Shown here piece after piece: positions 55,630 to 64,000 of a stretch of 64,000 nucleotides of DNA. Made by a program: the position numbers and the translations under genes. The notes under the pieces are model-generated. The model was not told the DNA's origin. It was given only the letters and a program-made list of their open reading frames with translations, and did not search any database. Source of the DNA: Pseudomonadota bacterium. GTDB lineage: Bacteria; Pseudomonadota; Alphaproteobacteria; Rhizobiales; Hyphomicrobiaceae. Each line of letters opens with the position of its first letter. Within the stretch, counting starts at the first letter, position 1. Location: positions 102,071-166,070 of the forward strand of contig JAEXXM010000045.1 in NCBI GenBank assembly GCA_023405815.1, read 5' to 3'.

Positions 55630-56043
55630 CTATCTCGCGTTTCCGCCTGCGACGAGCCAGTTCGGATTGAACCATCGATCCGCTGGCCCGTCGTAGGGGA
55701 GGCGGTTGATGTCCCAGTGGCGGATATACTTCGCGAATACGTCCCACACCGGCGGGCCGCCGCCGATGTAGACGACGCGCCCGGCGAACTTCGCCAGCGT
55801 CTCCTCCGGATGCATGTGTGAGCGCAGCTCCACGACAGTCATGAATTGGCGCTCGTGATCCGGCACAGCCCGCGCTGTCGTCGGCCCCGCGAGCAGCACG
55901 TGCCCGCGCGTCTTGGCGAAGAAGTTCGCGACGTCCTCTTTGTATTCCGGTCCTGGATTCCCCTCCCACGGCAGGTGTCCGTTGAGGCCGAGCTGGCCGG
56001 AAAGGCCGATGGCAATCATCGAGCGCACGTCGGGCATTCGCAT
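55630..56043 (-). CDS. Dihydrofolate reductase-like protein
   Basis: A 137-residue protein with DHFR features: MIAIGLSGQLGLNGHLPW (N-terminal, proton-donor loop), VLLAGPTTARAVPDHER in the cofactor position, and VVYIGGGPPVWDVFAKYIRH, the GG cofactor loop. It is shorter than typical FolA, and the last beta strands look reduced. A real but divergent reductase or a relaxed relative is possible. It converges on the Tyr-rich gene and is divergent from mraZ. Confidence 0.8.
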   Translation of the reverse strand: MRMPDVRSMIAIGLSGQLGLNGHLPWEGNPGPEYKEDVANFFAKTRGHVLLAGPTTARAVPDHERQFMTVVELRSHMHPEETLAKFAGRVVYIGGGPPVWDVFAKYIRHWDINRLPYDGPADRWFNPNWLVAGGNAR

Positions 56044-56380
56044 CTTCGAGATCCTGTTGTTCGGCCGGGGAACGCTTGTCTCCGGCCATAGGTGTCCGCG
56101 CGCCCGAGCGCAAGCTGCGTCCTCGAGCCCACAGCAGGCGCTGCAACCCAAATCAGCCCGGGAATAACGGTTAACAAACCATTGACGTCCATCCCATCCC
56201 ATGCAATCCCATATCTGCCCGACCGCACCGGGCAGGGTCCCGTGGCAGGGCGCCGTTTCGATCGAGGGCTCGAAACCTGAGCGACCGCCACGGCCCCCCG
56301 GCCGGTGCATCGGCAAAGAGCGGTGAGTGATCCGCCGGGTGCGTTGGTTTTTGAGTGGTGCGCGAGGCTGCGAAGAGGGG
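56044..56380. other. 337-bp divergent region between the DHFR-like gene and mraZ
   Basis: No gene is supported. It holds the mraZ promoter, a cluster of CCCAT repeats (next entry), and a TTGACG hexamer at 56183-56188. Confidence 0.6.
56183..56215. promoter_or_regulatory. Candidate MraZ operator (TGGGA repeats on the minus strand)
   Basis: On the minus strand TGGGA units recur at about 10-bp and 5-bp steps (TGGGATTGCATGGGATGGGA). MraZ is known to bind repeated TGGG units. They overlap the likely promoter TTGACG, consistent with autorepression of the dcw cluster, although the orientation relative to mraZ is reversed. Confidence 0.45.
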
Positions 56381-56887
56381 ATGGACCGCTTTGTCTCGAC
56401 ATTCACAAACAAGATCGACGCCAAGGGCCGGGTCTCCATTCCCGCTTCCTTCCGCGCCGTTCTCGAGCGCGATGGCTACGCCTCAGGAGGCGCCGGCGGC
56501 ATCTACTGCTACCCCGCGCTCGAAGCTCCTGCCCTCGATGCTGGCGGCGAGAGACTTGCAAAAAAGATCGATGGGCTTCTCGCGGGCCTGCCGGACTATT
56601 CGGATGAGCGCGATGAGCTCTCTGTCGCACTCTACGGCGACGTCCAGGTCCTCACGATCGATGGCGACGGCCGCATCAGCCTTCCTGAAGGGCTTCGCGC
56701 CCATGCAGGCCTCAACTCCCAGGTCACTTTTGTCGGCCTGGGTGACAAATTTCAGATGTGGAACCCGGAGCAGTTCGCCGAGCGCCGCGAGCGCGCCCGG
56801 GCAAAGGTCCACCAGACACGCAAGCTCTTCGGCGCGGGGAGCCGTCCATCCGACGAGGATGACGGCAGCGAAGGAGCACGGGGATGA
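56381..56887 (+). CDS. mraZ: Transcriptional regulator MraZ
   Basis: A 168-residue protein with two AbrB-like MraZ repeats: FVSTFTNKIDAKGRVSIPAS and VQVLTIDGDGRISLPEGLRA, each with the D-x-K/D-GR motif. Known to repress its own dcw cluster. ATG 56381 has GAGGGG upstream. The C-terminal tail (SRPSDEDDGSEGARG) is acidic and longer than usual. The stop overlaps the rsmH ATG (ATGA). Confidence 0.94.
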   Translation: MDRFVSTFTNKIDAKGRVSIPASFRAVLERDGYASGGAGGIYCYPALEAPALDAGGERLAKKIDGLLAGLPDYSDERDELSVALYGDVQVLTIDGDGRISLPEGLRAHAGLNSQVTFVGLGDKFQMWNPEQFAERRERARAKVHQTRKLFGAGSRPSDEDDGSEGARG

Positions 56888-57909
56888 TGGTGCGCCGCCG
56901 GTCAGGAGACTCAACTGACGCCGGCCGTGCGCGCCACATCCCCGTGCTGCTCGCCGAGGTATTGGCGAGCCTGAAGCCGCACGACGGTGCCACCTATATC
57001 GACGCGACCTTCGGCGCCGGCGGCTACACGCGCGCCATTCTCGAAGCCGCCGACTGCAGCGTCCTCGCGCTCGATCGCGATCCTTCCGCCATACTCGCTA
57101 GCGAGCCCATCCGTCGCGAGTTCCGCGACCGCCTGACGCTCGTCGAATCACGCTTCTCCGAGCTGGGTGAGGTTGCGCGCGAGCAGGGCGTTGCGCCCGT
57201 CGACGGTGTCGTGCTCGACATCGGCGTCTCGTCTATGCAGCTCGACGAGGCCGAGCGCGGCTTCTCGTTTCAGTCCGACGGCCCGCTCGACATGCGCATG
57301 TCCTCGTCCGGCATGTCTGCGGCCGACGTCGTCAACTCCCTCGACGAGGAGCCCCTCGCCGACATCATCTACGCGCTGGGCGAGGAGCGGCGATCGCGCG
57401 CCATTGCCCGCGGCATACTCAAAGCGCGAGGTGAAGCGCCCATCGCAACGACGCGTGCCCTGGCGGAGATCGTCTCCCGTGCCGTCGGCGGCCGTCGCGG
57501 CGATCCCCAGCATCCCGCCACGCAGACCTTCCAGGCCCTGCGCATCTACGTGAACGACGAGTTGGGCGAGCTCGCCCGCGGATTGGCCGCTGCCGAGCAG
57601 GTCTTGAAGCCCGGCGGCAGGCTTGTCGTGGTTACCTTCCACTCCCTCGAGGACCGCATCGTTAAGCGCTTCTTGCAGGAGCGCGCCGGCAAGGAATCCC
57701 AGGGTTCGCGGCACTTGCCGCCCCAATCCGTAAAATTGCAGCTACCCAGTTTTGAGATTGTTAACCCGCGTCCGTTAACTCCTTCGAAAGAAGAACTCGA
57801 GGTAAACCCGCGCGCCAGATCGGCACGCTTGCGGGCCGCGGTGCGCACTGAGGCGGCACCCTGGCCGTTCGATGAAGATCAGCTCGGGGTGCCGCGCATC
57901 ACGGGCTAG
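56884..57909 (+). CDS. rsmH: 16S rRNA (cytosine-1402-N4)-methyltransferase RsmH
   Basis: A 341-residue SAM methyltransferase: HIPVLLAEVLASLKPHDGAT, FGAGGYTRAILEAADCSVLA (SAM site), GVVLDIGVSSMQLDEAERGF, and VVTFHSLEDRIVKRFLQERA. ATG 56884 overlaps the mraZ stop. Second gene of the dcw cluster. Confidence 0.96.
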   Translation: MMVRRRSGDSTDAGRARHIPVLLAEVLASLKPHDGATYIDATFGAGGYTRAILEAADCSVLALDRDPSAILASEPIRREFRDRLTLVESRFSELGEVAREQGVAPVDGVVLDIGVSSMQLDEAERGFSFQSDGPLDMRMSSSGMSAADVVNSLDEEPLADIIYALGEERRSRAIARGILKARGEAPIATTRALAEIVSRAVGGRRGDPQHPATQTFQALRIYVNDELGELARGLAAAEQVLKPGGRLVVVTFHSLEDRIVKRFLQERAGKESQGSRHLPPQSVKLQLPSFEIVNPRPLTPSKEELEVNPRARSARLRAAVRTEAAPWPFDEDQLGVPRITG

Positions 57910-57928
57910 GCAACGTAGAGGAGGCACG

Positions 57929-58240
57929 ATGCGCATCGTCATTCTCGCCGCTCTGATGTTGACCCTCGCCAGCGCTTTCGTCCTCTACTCCAGCAACTAC
58001 GACACCCGGCAGCTCGAGATGCACGTCTCAGAGCAGGAGCGCGCCATCGAGAAGGCGCGCGGCGACATTGCTGTGCTCAAGGCCGAGCGCGCTCACCTCG
58101 CACGTCCCGAGCGCATCGAGCCGCTGGCCCGCTCTTTGGGGCTCGGCCCCGCCTCCGACAAGCAGCTTGCCGCGACCCCCGACGAGGCACTCGCCCGCGT
58201 GACCGCAGCCGGCACCCATTCGTCGCCGAAGGGGAACTGA
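57929..58240 (+). CDS. ftsL: Cell division protein FtsL
   Basis: A 103-residue bitopic protein: one N-terminal hydrophobic segment (IVILAALMLTLASAFVLYSS), then a coiled-coil-like region (HVSEQERAIEKARGDIAVLK, ERAHLARPERIEPLARSLGL). ATG 57929 has GAGGAGG upstream. Position between rsmH and ftsI identifies it. Confidence 0.9.
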   Translation: MRIVILAALMLTLASAFVLYSSNYDTRQLEMHVSEQERAIEKARGDIAVLKAERAHLARPERIEPLARSLGLGPASDKQLAATPDEALARVTAAGTHSSPKGN

Positions 58241-59983
58241 GTGTTGGAGCAGCCGACCGACAGCATCAGCACGGACACGGGCGAGGGCGAGGAGCCTGTC
58301 GTCCTGCCGCGCCCCGCCAACGGTCCCTTGCGCACGCTCATCGCCACGGCAGCGATGGCGATCTTTTTCATGGCCATCGGCGCTCAGCTCGTCCGCCTCG
58401 CCCTGATGGGGCTCGGCGACAGCTCGATCTCCGTCAGCGAGACGCTGGCGCAAAGCTTTGCCCGCCCCGACATCGTCGACCGCAACGGCCGCCTGCTCGC
58501 CACCGACGTCGAAGCCTACTCCCTGTTCGCCGACCCCGCGCGTGTCATCGACCGCGACGAGGTGGTCGAGAAGCTTGGGCTTGTCTTCACCGACCTAGAT
58601 CGCGCCGCGCTGCGCAACGATCTTTCCGACCGCAATCGCCGCTTCGTCTGGGTGCGCCGCGGGCTTTCTCCCCGCACAGCGCAGTCGGTGCACGACCTCG
58701 GTCTGCCGGGATTGGACTTCCGCCGTGAGCTGCGCCGCGCATACCCGGGCGGTCGGCTCGCCGGCCACCTCATCGGCTACGTCAACATCGACAACAAGGG
58801 CGTCGCCGGCATCGAACGCTACGTCGACGAGGTTGTCGGCGTCGAATCCGTGCAGGGCGCAACGCTCGCCGAGCGCCCGCCCGTTCGCCTGTCGATCGAT
58901 ATCGGCGTGCAGCACGCGGTAGAGGCCGAGCTTGCCGACGCCGTCAAGCGTTTCGAGGCCAAAGGCGCCGCCGGCATCGTTCTCGACGTCAACACGGGTG
59001 AGGTCATGGCCTCGGCGTCGCTGCCGGCCGTCGACCCGGCGCGTCCGGGCACCAGCCTTGACGCCGGCAACCTCGACAAGGTCGCCGGCGCGACCTTCGA
59101 GCTCGGCTCGGTATTCAAGACGTTGACGATTGCCATGGCGCTCGACGACGGGCTCGCGACGCCCGACCGAGTCATCGACGTCCGCAAGGAGCTCACCGCC
59201 GGGCGCTTCACCATCAAGGACCTGCATCCGCTGCGCCGCCCGCTTAGCGTGGCGGAGATATTCCTCCACTCCTCCAACGTCGGCTCCGCCATGCTGGCGA
59301 CCGAGGCCGGCACCGAGCGCTTCCGCGACTTTCTGCGCCGGATGCGAGTGACCGAGCCGATGCGCACCGAGGCCGGCCCCGTTGCGCCGCCGCAGTTGCC
59401 GCAGCGCTGGGGGGATGTCGAGACCATGACCATCGCCTACGGGCACGGCATCGCCGTCGCCCCGCTGCAATTCGCTGCTGCCGCGGCAAGCGTCGTCAAC
59501 GGCGGCCGCAAGGTGATGCCGACGTTCGTCAAGCGGCCCGAGGATTCCGGCATTGCAGACGTCCCGCTCCTCAACGCCATCACCGGCGACCAGATGCGGG
59601 CGCTGTTGCGGCGCAACGTCGCCGAGCGGGCCGGAACTGGCAAGCGCGCCGAGGTGTCCGGCTACGAGGTGGGCGGCAAGACCGGGACGGCCGAGATGCC
59701 GGGCGTCGGCGGCTACCGCGAGAAAGCCGTCATTTCCTCGTTTCTGGCCGCCTTCCCGATGTCGAGCCCGCGCTATCTGGTGTTTGTGCTCCTATTCGAG
59801 CCGAAGGGTACCGACGAGTCCGGGGGCGAGGTTCTGGCTTCGCGAAACGCCGCCCCGACTGCCGGTCGCGTGATCTCGCGCATCGGGCCGCTGCTTGGCC
59901 TGCTGCCGACGCAGGCTGCCGCATCGGGAGCCTCGAGCGTAGCGTTTGACGGCTCTCCCGGTGCAAAATATGAGACAAGGTGA
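58241..59983 (+). CDS. ftsI: Peptidoglycan D,D-transpeptidase FtsI (PBP3)
   Basis: A 580-residue class B PBP. A membrane anchor near residue 30-50 (TLIATAAMAIFFMAIGAQLV), a pedestal domain (FARPDIVDRNGRLLATDVEA), then the transpeptidase: SxxK in FELGSVFKTLTIAMAL, SxN in FLHSSNVGSAML, KTG in GGKTGTAEMPG. GTG 58241 follows the ftsL stop directly. Makes septal crosslinks in the periplasm. Confidence 0.95.
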   Translation: MLEQPTDSISTDTGEGEEPVVLPRPANGPLRTLIATAAMAIFFMAIGAQLVRLALMGLGDSSISVSETLAQSFARPDIVDRNGRLLATDVEAYSLFADPARVIDRDEVVEKLGLVFTDLDRAALRNDLSDRNRRFVWVRRGLSPRTAQSVHDLGLPGLDFRRELRRAYPGGRLAGHLIGYVNIDNKGVAGIERYVDEVVGVESVQGATLAERPPVRLSIDIGVQHAVEAELADAVKRFEAKGAAGIVLDVNTGEVMASASLPAVDPARPGTSLDAGNLDKVAGATFELGSVFKTLTIAMALDDGLATPDRVIDVRKELTAGRFTIKDLHPLRRPLSVAEIFLHSSNVGSAMLATEAGTERFRDFLRRMRVTEPMRTEAGPVAPPQLPQRWGDVETMTIAYGHGIAVAPLQFAAAAASVVNGGRKVMPTFVKRPEDSGIADVPLLNAITGDQMRALLRRNVAERAGTGKRAEVSGYEVGGKTGTAEMPGVGGYREKAVISSFLAAFPMSSPRYLVFVLLFEPKGTDESGGEVLASRNAAPTAGRVISRIGPLLGLLPTQAAASGASSVAFDGSPGAKYETR

Positions 59984-60039
59984 GGAGCGCTCACCGAGGC
60001 GACAGTCGAGGCGTTGAGTTCCACAACACCAGGAGCACC

Positions 60040-61491
60040 ATGCTTCTCTCCTCGCTCATCGGAGCCGACGCCATCGTTCCGGCCGGCGCCGCGAATATTG
60101 AGGTCGCAGGCCTCGCTTCCGACAGCCGCAACGTGCGTCCGGGCTATGTCTTCGCCGCACTTCCCGGCAGCAAGGCCGATGGCGCGCGCTTCATTGCCGA
60201 TGCCGTATCCAAGGGAGCCGTCGCCATCCTCACGGCACTCGATGCCGAGGTGACGGGTGCCGGCGACATCCCCGTGGTCCGCTCGACGGAGCCGCGCCGC
60301 GCCCTGGCATTGATGGCTGCGCGCTTCTTTGGGCTGCTGCAGCCCGAGACGGTCGTCGCCGTCACCGGCACCAGCGGCAAGACCTCGGTCGCCGACTTCA
60401 CGCGCCAGATATACGCCGCGCTCGGCCACAAGGCGGCCTCGCTCGGCACCATCGGCGTGATCAAGAGCGACAGCGCCGTCTACGGCTCGCTGACGACGCC
60501 CGACCCGGTCTCCCTGCACAAGACCCTGGCCGAGCTTGCCGCCGAGGGCATCACCCATCTCGCCTTCGAGGCATCTTCGCACGGGCTCGACCAGCATCGC
60601 CTCGACGGCGTGCGCATCAAGGCGGCCGCCTTCACCAATCTTGGCCGCGATCATCTCGACTACCACCCGACGGTCGCGGAGTATCTCACCGCCAAGCTGC
60701 GCCTCTTCACCGAATTGTTGCCGGAGGACGGAACGGCTGTCGTCAATGCCGACGCTGAGGGCAGTGATCGCGCCATCGCCGCGGCCGAGGAGGCCGGTCG
60801 TCGCGTCTTCACCGTCGGTCGCTCAGGCACCGGCCTCAAGCTCGAACGTCTGGTGCGCGAAGGTTTTGCGCAGCGCATGTCGGTCGCGCACGAAGGACGG
60901 GTGTATGATGTCCGCTTGCCGCTGCTCGGCGACTATCAAGCTGCGAATGCGCTCGTCGCTGCGGGCCTTGCCATCGCCACGGGCGAGCTGGCCGGTCACG
61001 TGCTCCCCGCGCTCCAGGGATTGAAGGGCGTCAAGGGACGGCTCGAGATCATCGGCGAGGCGCGCGGCGGTCTCGTCGTCGTCGATTACGCGCATAAGCC
61101 GGAAGCGCTCGCCGCGGTGCTCGACGCGCTGCGTCCGTTCGCGACCGGCAAGCTCATTTGTGTCATGGGCTGCGGCGGAGACCGCGACAAGGGTAAGCGC
61201 CCGATCATGGGCGCTATCGCGATTGAGAAGGCGGACGTCGTCATCGTCACCGACGACAATCCGCGCACCGAGAAGCCGGAGGCGATCCGCGCCGAGATCC
61301 TCGCGGCCGCGCCCGGTGCCATCGAGATCGGCGACCGAGCCGAGGCTATCGCCGCCGGTATTGCCATGCTGGGTGAGGGCGACGTCGTCGTCATTGCCGG
61401 CAAGGGCCACGAGACCGGACAGATCGTCGGCAACAAGGTGTTGCCGTTCTCGGACCATGACGAGGTCCGCAAAGCACTGGAGCGCGTCTGA
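60040..61491 (+). CDS. murE: UDP-MurNAc-tripeptide synthetase MurE
   Basis: A 483-residue Mur ligase: ATP loop VVAVTGTSGKTSVADFTRQI, GSLTTPDPVSLHKTLAELA, LAFEASSHGLDQHRLDGVRI, and the DNPR motif in TDDNPRTEKPEAIRAEIL that marks meso-diaminopimelate use. ATG 60040 has CAGGAGC upstream. Adds meso-DAP to UDP-MurNAc-dipeptide. Confidence 0.96.
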   Translation: MLLSSLIGADAIVPAGAANIEVAGLASDSRNVRPGYVFAALPGSKADGARFIADAVSKGAVAILTALDAEVTGAGDIPVVRSTEPRRALALMAARFFGLLQPETVVAVTGTSGKTSVADFTRQIYAALGHKAASLGTIGVIKSDSAVYGSLTTPDPVSLHKTLAELAAEGITHLAFEASSHGLDQHRLDGVRIKAAAFTNLGRDHLDYHPTVAEYLTAKLRLFTELLPEDGTAVVNADAEGSDRAIAAAEEAGRRVFTVGRSGTGLKLERLVREGFAQRMSVAHEGRVYDVRLPLLGDYQAANALVAAGLAIATGELAGHVLPALQGLKGVKGRLEIIGEARGGLVVVDYAHKPEALAAVLDALRPFATGKLICVMGCGGDRDKGKRPIMGAIAIEKADVVIVTDDNPRTEKPEAIRAEILAAAPGAIEIGDRAEAIAAGIAMLGEGDVVVIAGKGHETGQIVGNKVLPFSDHDEVRKALERV

Positions 61492-61494
61492 CCA

Positions 61495-62919
61495 ATGACC
61501 GCGGCACTCTGGACCTGGGACAACCTTGTGCCGGCTGCCCTCGGCGTGGCCGACGGCACGCCGATGGTCCCTATCACCGGCTTCTCCATCGACACGCGCT
61601 CGCTTCAGCCGGGTGAGGTGTTCGTCGCCATCCGCGACGTGCGCGATGGCCATGATTTCGTGCTCGAAGCTTTCCGCAAGGGCGCTGCCGCCGCGCTGGT
61701 GTCGGTCGAATACAAGCGCCGCGACGGCGACGGGGCCTTGCTGCGCGTCACCGAGCCCCTCCAGGGCCTGCGCGACATTGCAGCCGCCGCTCGCCGTCGC
61801 ACCGAGGCCCGCATCGTCGCCGTCACTGGCAGCGTCGGCAAGACCGGCACTAAGGAAGCCCTGCGCGCCTGCCTCTCGCGCTTGGGTCCGACGCACGCAG
61901 CCGAGAAGTCATTCAACAATCACTGGGGCGTGCCGCTGACGCTGGCCCGCATGCCGTCCGGCGTACGCTTTGGCGTGTTCGAGATCGGCATGAACCACGC
62001 CGGAGAGATCACGCCGCTGACGGCGCTCGTGCGCCCGCACGTCGCCATCGTCACCACGGTCGAGCCGGTGCATCTGGAGTTCTTCGGCACCACCGAGAAG
62101 ATCGCCGAGGCGAAGGCCGAGATATTCTCCGGGTTGGAGCCGGGCGGCGTCGCCGTCATCAACCGCGACAATCAACACTTCGACCTGCTGACCCAGCGAG
62201 CGAAAGAGCATGGCGCCCGCGTCGTCTCCTTCGGCCGCCATGAAAACGCCGACGTCCGCCCCGAAGTGTTCGTCCTCGATGCCGAGGGAACCGACATCGC
62301 CGTCCGTCTCGGCGGACGGAATATCTCCTACCGCGTCGGCGCTCCGGGGGCGCACATTGCGCAGAATTCTCTTGCCGTTATCGCTGCCCTCGACGCGCTC
62401 GGTGTCGATGTCGAGAAGGCGGCCTTGGCGCTCGCCGATCAGCACGCTCCCAAGGGGCGCGGCGAGCGGCGCGAGGTCGCCGTTCCAGGCGGCTCAATTC
62501 TTGTCATCGACGAAAGCTACAACGCCAACCCGGCCTCGATGCGCTCCGCGCTCGCCGCCATGGCGACGGTCCCTCGGGCGCGTTTTCCCCGTCGGATCGC
62601 GGTGTTGGGCGACATGCTGGAGCTCGGCGAGAACTCGGGCGCCCTGCATGCTGCGCTCAATGAACCGGTTGACGCAGCCGAGGTCGATCTGGTCTTTGCC
62701 AGTGGCGAGAACATGCGGCAGCTTTTCGAAGCGTTGCCGTCTGGGCGCCGCGGGGCTTGGGCGCCGACGTCGGATGGGATCGCCGGGGCACTGGGGGATA
62801 CGGTTCGCGCTGGTGACGTGGTGATGGTGAAGGGATCGCTCGGCTCACGCATGGCGCCGCTCGTCGACGCACTGCTGTCCAGGGGTGAGCAACAGGCGCG
62901 GGCCTCGGCCGGCCAGTGA
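61495..62919 (+). CDS. murF: UDP-MurNAc-pentapeptide synthetase MurF
   Basis: A 474-residue Mur ligase: RIVAVTGSVGKTGTKEALRA (ATP loop), EKSFNNHWGVPLTLARMPSG, FEIGMNHAGEITPLTALVRP, and VIDESYNANPASMRSALAAM. Adds D-Ala-D-Ala. It starts 3 bp after the murE stop. Confidence 0.96.
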   Translation: MTAALWTWDNLVPAALGVADGTPMVPITGFSIDTRSLQPGEVFVAIRDVRDGHDFVLEAFRKGAAAALVSVEYKRRDGDGALLRVTEPLQGLRDIAAAARRRTEARIVAVTGSVGKTGTKEALRACLSRLGPTHAAEKSFNNHWGVPLTLARMPSGVRFGVFEIGMNHAGEITPLTALVRPHVAIVTTVEPVHLEFFGTTEKIAEAKAEIFSGLEPGGVAVINRDNQHFDLLTQRAKEHGARVVSFGRHENADVRPEVFVLDAEGTDIAVRLGGRNISYRVGAPGAHIAQNSLAVIAALDALGVDVEKAALALADQHAPKGRGERREVAVPGGSILVIDESYNANPASMRSALAAMATVPRARFPRRIAVLGDMLELGENSGALHAALNEPVDAAEVDLVFASGENMRQLFEALPSGRRGAWAPTSDGIAGALGDTVRAGDVVMVKGSLGSRMAPLVDALLSRGEQQARASAGQ

Positions 62920-62949
62920 GATATGGCTTAGAGCCGTTCGGAGAGTTGG

Positions 62950-64000
62950 ATGCTTTATGAGCTCGTGAACTTCAGCGACCAGATCGGGGTCCTGAATGTC
63001 TTCAAGTACATCACGTTCCGTACCGGTGGGGCGATCTTCACCGCGCTCCTCTTCGTCATGCTGTTCGGCCCAGGCATCATCGACCTTCTGCGCGTCAAGC
63101 AGGGCAAAGGCCAGCCCATTCGCGACGATGGCCCGAAATCGCACCTGTCGAAGGTCGGCACGCCGACCATGGGCGGCCTCATGATCCTCGCCGGCGTCAC
63201 CGTAGCGACGCTGCTGTGGGCGAACCTGCAGAACCCCTACATCTGGATCGTGCTCGGCGTGACTCTCGGCTATGGCGCCATCGGCTTCTATGACGATTAC
63301 CTGAAGGTCAAGCGCCGCACCTCCTCCGGCTTCTCGAGCCGCATGCGCCTCGGCCTCGAGATTTTGATAGCCGCCGTCGCCACCGCCTTCGTCATGTATC
63401 TGGGGCCGCCCGAGATCAGCCAGGTGCTCACCTTGCCGTTCTTCAAGAACCTGGTGATCGAGATGGGGCCGTTCTTCGTAATCGTCGGTGTCTTCATCAT
63501 CGCCGGCGCCGGCAATGCCGTGAACCTGACCGACGGCCTCGACGGCCTCGCCATCGTGCCGGTGATGATCGCCGCCGCCACCTTCGGGCTCATCGCCTAT
63601 CTGATCGGCAACGCCAAGTTCGCCTCCTACCTGCAGATCCACTACGTCGCCGGCACCGGCGAGTTGGCCGTCATTTGCGGCGCCCTCATCGGCGCCGGCC
63701 TCGGCTTCCTCTGGTTCAATGCCCCGCCTGCCATGATCTTCATGGGCGACACGGGGTCGCTCGCTCTCGGCGGCGCGCTCGGCGCCATCGCGGTTGCGAC
63801 CAAGCACGAGATCGTGCTCGGCATCGTCGGCGGCCTTTTCGTGCTCGAGACGCTCTCCGTCATTATCCAGGTCGCCTCCTACAAGATGACGGGTAAGCGC
63901 GTGTTCCGAATGGCCCCGTTGCACCATCACTACGAGCAGCAGGGCTGGCAGGAATCGACCGTCGTGGTGCGCTTCTGGATCATCTCGGTGATCCTTGCGC
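62950..64000 (+). CDS. mraY: Phospho-MurNAc-pentapeptide transferase MraY, 3'-truncated by the window end
   Basis: At least 350 residues are visible and the frame is open to the window end. ATG 62950 has AGAG upstream. Polytopic membrane enzyme: GKGQPIRDDGPKSHLSKVGT, TPTMGGLMILAG, GFYDDYLKVKRRTSSGFSSR, NAVNLTDGLDGLAIVPVMIA (Asp-rich active site), MIFMGDTGSLALGGALG and MAPLHHHYEQQGWQES (His cluster). It transfers phospho-MurNAc-pentapeptide to undecaprenyl phosphate to make lipid I. Confidence 0.96.
   Translation, partial: MLYELVNFSDQIGVLNVFKYITFRTGGAIFTALLFVMLFGPGIIDLLRVKQGKGQPIRDDGPKSHLSKVGTPTMGGLMILAGVTVATLLWANLQNPYIWIVLGVTLGYGAIGFYDDYLKVKRRTSSGFSSRMRLGLEILIAAVATAFVMYLGPPEISQVLTLPFFKNLVIEMGPFFVIVGVFIIAGAGNAVNLTDGLDGLAIVPVMIAAATFGLIAYLIGNAKFASYLQIHYVAGTGELAVICGALIGAGLGFLWFNAPPAMIFMGDTGSLALGGALGAIAVATKHEIVLGIVGGLFVLETLSVIIQVASYKMTGKRVFRMAPLHHHYEQQGWQESTVVVRFWIISVILA

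Overview
The window is high-GC DNA from an alphaproteobacterium, most likely a methylotrophic member of the Hyphomicrobiales (Hyphomicrobium-like). The reasons are complete N-methylglutamate synthase genes plus gamma-glutamylmethylamide synthetase, ergothioneine genes egtB/egtD, an MntR-type regulator, GTP-dependent PEP carboxykinase, a PHA-synthase-like protein with a phasin, an alphaproteobacterial RNase P RNA, and a dcw cluster in the usual order. The assignment comes from reading proteins and motifs only; no database search was possible.

Layout. (1) 1-11.2 kb, methylamine block: a partial LuxR-type response regulator, then minus-strand genes that in transcription order are three small membrane proteins, an APC permease, two unknown proteins, mgsA-mgsB-mgsC-gmaS and a group II truncated hemoglobin. 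An XRE-cupin regulator and a class I glutamine amidotransferase diverge from this block. Together they could import methylamine, conjugate it to glutamate and make N-methylglutamate. The N-methylglutamate dehydrogenase genes are not in the window. (2) 11.2-19.3 kb: a flavin monooxygenase, NDUFS6-like zinc finger, alpha/beta hydrolase, extensin-like lipoprotein, small secreted proteins, egtBD, a TetR regulator and a Lys-rich histone-like protein. (3) 19.3-26.3 kb: an accessory patch with an ORF6N protein marked by two near-identical palindromes, two DUF2852-like proteins, a REP-type palindromic element, a pentapeptide-repeat protein and a hydantoinase/oxoprolinase carrying two translated REP-like insertions.

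(4) 26.4-39.6 kb: djlA and an amidase, then a storage/stress block. It holds a PHA-synthase-like protein, a PCMT-erythromycin esterase fusion, an unknown helical protein, a small membrane protein with a cytochrome c, a phasin, Hsp20 and a CBS protein. Five FNR/FixK-like boxes (TTGAY-N4-RTCAA or one mismatch) sit at promoter distance from most of these genes, which suggests one low-oxygen regulon. (5) 36.8-41.3 kb: an apparent operon of TonB receptor, small secreted protein, group III truncated hemoglobin and di-heme MauG/CcpA-like peroxidase. (6) 41.4-55 kb: recQ, mntR divergent from an outer-membrane protein with tandem MntR-like operators between them, lysR/yeiH, an FMN reductase, a probably foreign membrane protein, a three-gene unknown operon, pckA, a DCC-lipase maturation factor fusion and rnpB. 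(7) 55.3-64 kb: a Tyr-rich secreted protein, a DHFR-like protein and the start of the dcw cluster, mraZ-rsmH-ftsL-ftsI-murE-murF-mraY, cut by the window end.

The best candidates for undescribed biology are the permease with three small membrane partners ahead of mgsABC/gmaS, the TonB/trHbIII/MauG operon, the clustered FNR-box regulon, and the palindromic elements inside or beside coding sequence (oxoprolinase and ORF6N). No tRNA, CRISPR array, transposase or prophage was seen.
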